A stretch of 13,890 nucleotides of DNA from an uncultured Roseiflexaceae bacterium. GTDB lineage: Bacteria; Chloroflexota; Chloroflexia; Chloroflexales; Roseiflexaceae. The notes under the pieces were generated by a model. It did no database searches, was not told the DNA's origin, and saw only the letters and a list, made by a program, of their open reading frames with translations. The position numbers were made by a program, and so were the translations under genes. The DNA lies in the NCBI GenBank assembly GCA_903868295.1, contig CAIPUQ010000210.1, positions 1 to 13,890 on the forward strand, given 5' to 3'. Shown piece by piece: positions 13,012-13,890 of the stretch (positions within the stretch are counted from its first letter, which is position 1; the number at the start of each line of letters is the position of its first letter).

Positions 13012-13890
13012 TCATCTTCCCAACGCGACATAGCTCGATTCGATGCCCAATGTTTCTTCTGTACTGAGGGCAAATGTCACATAGTGGTCATAGTCAGAAC
13101 TTTTTGCGCCTTGCAAAGCAACGCTGTTTTCACGCAAAATGATACGGTCATTTACAACTACCACCACACCCAACTCCATATCATAGTGCGCTGCCGTCAA
13201 CGCCGCCATGAACATACCATCGATGTTGGTAGTTGTACGCACCAGTGCGGCATCGACGTCGTCCTCTGAGAGGTCATTGACGTCGTACTCGGGCGCAAAG
13301 AAGTATACCGTTGCATCCTCGAGACTGAACGACCGACTGTTGCGTGGGAACACTGATATTTGCCCCTGTACCCATGCAGAAGGGTACTGACGAACTTCAC
13401 GTAGCAACGCAACAGGAGGGGCATCGTCGCAGCCAGGTTTGGGGTTCTGCAATGCATCATCGATAATGCTGGTTGCTTCATTCACCGCCACTGCATAGTT
13501 CATTTGGCCGGGGGAATCCATTTGGTCTGGTTGACCCCAGAACGGAACGCCGATTAACTCATTTTTGCTATTGACGAGTGCGCCACCAGAATTCCCGTGA
13601 CCAATTATTGCAGTAATTTTGATGGCAGCATGTGGGCCATTGACGGTGGCATCTCCTTTGCCGAATTTCACCAACCCTGCGATTTTGCCATCGGTGACAG
13701 TCAATGTCGATCCGCCAAACGCGGGATAGCCGACCGCACGCACCGCGTCTTCGATTGCAGGACTCCCCGCTTGTATCGTTATAGCCGGTAGATTGAGACA
13801 TTCGGTGGGCGATGCCCCGGTTTTGGTGCGCACGATCTGCAGCACCGCCAAATCGGCATCGGCTTTGGTCGCCACCACCTGGGCATAATA
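13012..13890 (-). CDS. Trypsin-like serine protease (5' end beyond window)
   Basis: The reading frame stays open to the right edge, where it encodes YYAQVVATKADADLAVLQI; the GTG at 13878 is therefore an internal valine and not the start. Counting from that valine, the catalytic Asp is D9 in DADLAVLQ and the catalytic Ser is S97 in GHGNSGGALVN, as in trypsin-like (HtrA/Trypsin_2) peptidases. The catalytic His and any signal peptide must lie outside the window. After the protease domain (to about 135) the remaining 150 residues form a domain I do not recognise, rich in beta-strand-like stretches (YFFAPEYDVNDLSED, MELGVVVVVNDRIILRE); no PDZ domain is evident. Two cysteines (C27 and one near 149) could form a disulfide, fitting an extracytoplasmic protein. 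It is convergent with mutY. Confidence 0.82.
   Translation of the reverse strand, partial: YYAQVVATKADADLAVLQIVRTKTGASPTECLNLPAITIQAGSPAIEDAVRAVGYPAFGGSTLTVTDGKIAGLVKFGKGDATVNGPHAAIKITAIIGHGNSGGALVNSKNELIGVPFWGQPDQMDSPGQMNYAVAVNEATSIIDDALQNPKPGCDDAPPVALLREVRQYPSAWVQGQISVFPRNSRSFSLEDATVYFFAPEYDVNDLSEDDVDAALVRTTTNIDGMFMAALTAAHYDMELGVVVVVNDRIILRENSVALQGAKSSDYDHYVTFALSTEETLGIESSYVALGR

Overview
This 13.9 kb window is bacterial chromosome: gene-dense, roughly 55-60% GC, with short intergenic gaps. No rRNA, tRNA, transposase, phage gene or CRISPR array was seen. The combination of a mevalonate kinase, a DUF1385 (YqhQ-like) membrane protein, a DUF507 protein, an actinobacterial-style short MutY and heptanucleotide tandem repeats fits Chloroflexota, most likely class Chloroflexia. 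This assignment is an inference from gene content and protein style; no taxonomic marker is present.

Left part (1-1218). A PyrK-like iron-sulfur flavoprotein subunit (40-810, +) converges on a DUF507 gene (825-1109, -). The DUF507 gene has a readable promoter overlapped by a cluster of short inverted repeats. Region 1219-5775 is a tightly packed + strand operon: two class I SAM methyltransferases (overlapping by 23 or 20 bp, depending on the second start), an ABC ATPase, its ABC-2 type permease (8 bp overlap) and a beta-propeller lipoprotein (1 bp overlap). The last three look like an exporter with an extracytoplasmic partner. The operon ends against a convergent SixA-like phosphatase (5752-6276, -), and a hairpin covers both stop codons.

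Middle part (6301-8887). An extended -10 promoter precedes guaA (GMP synthase), followed 34 bp later by mevalonate kinase. The largest gap (8888-9113) holds a possible weak terminator and the promoter of the next operon.

Right part (9114-12813). A co-directional cluster holds mnmA (tRNA 2-thiolation), two small membrane proteins of unknown function, a DUF1385 membrane protein and mutY (A/G mismatch repair). Gaps within it are 12 bp or less, or overlaps. After mutY, 12817-13010 carries two back-to-back five-copy heptamer arrays, one of them a canonical G-quadruplex motif, and a right arm of degenerate inverted heptamers; together they look like a small non-coding repeat element. A trypsin-like serine protease (-) runs off the right edge.

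Most of the window is housekeeping. The less ordinary parts are the repeat element, the methyltransferase/exporter operon, the variant C-terminal domain of MutY and the divergent nucleotide-binding loop of the PyrK-like protein.
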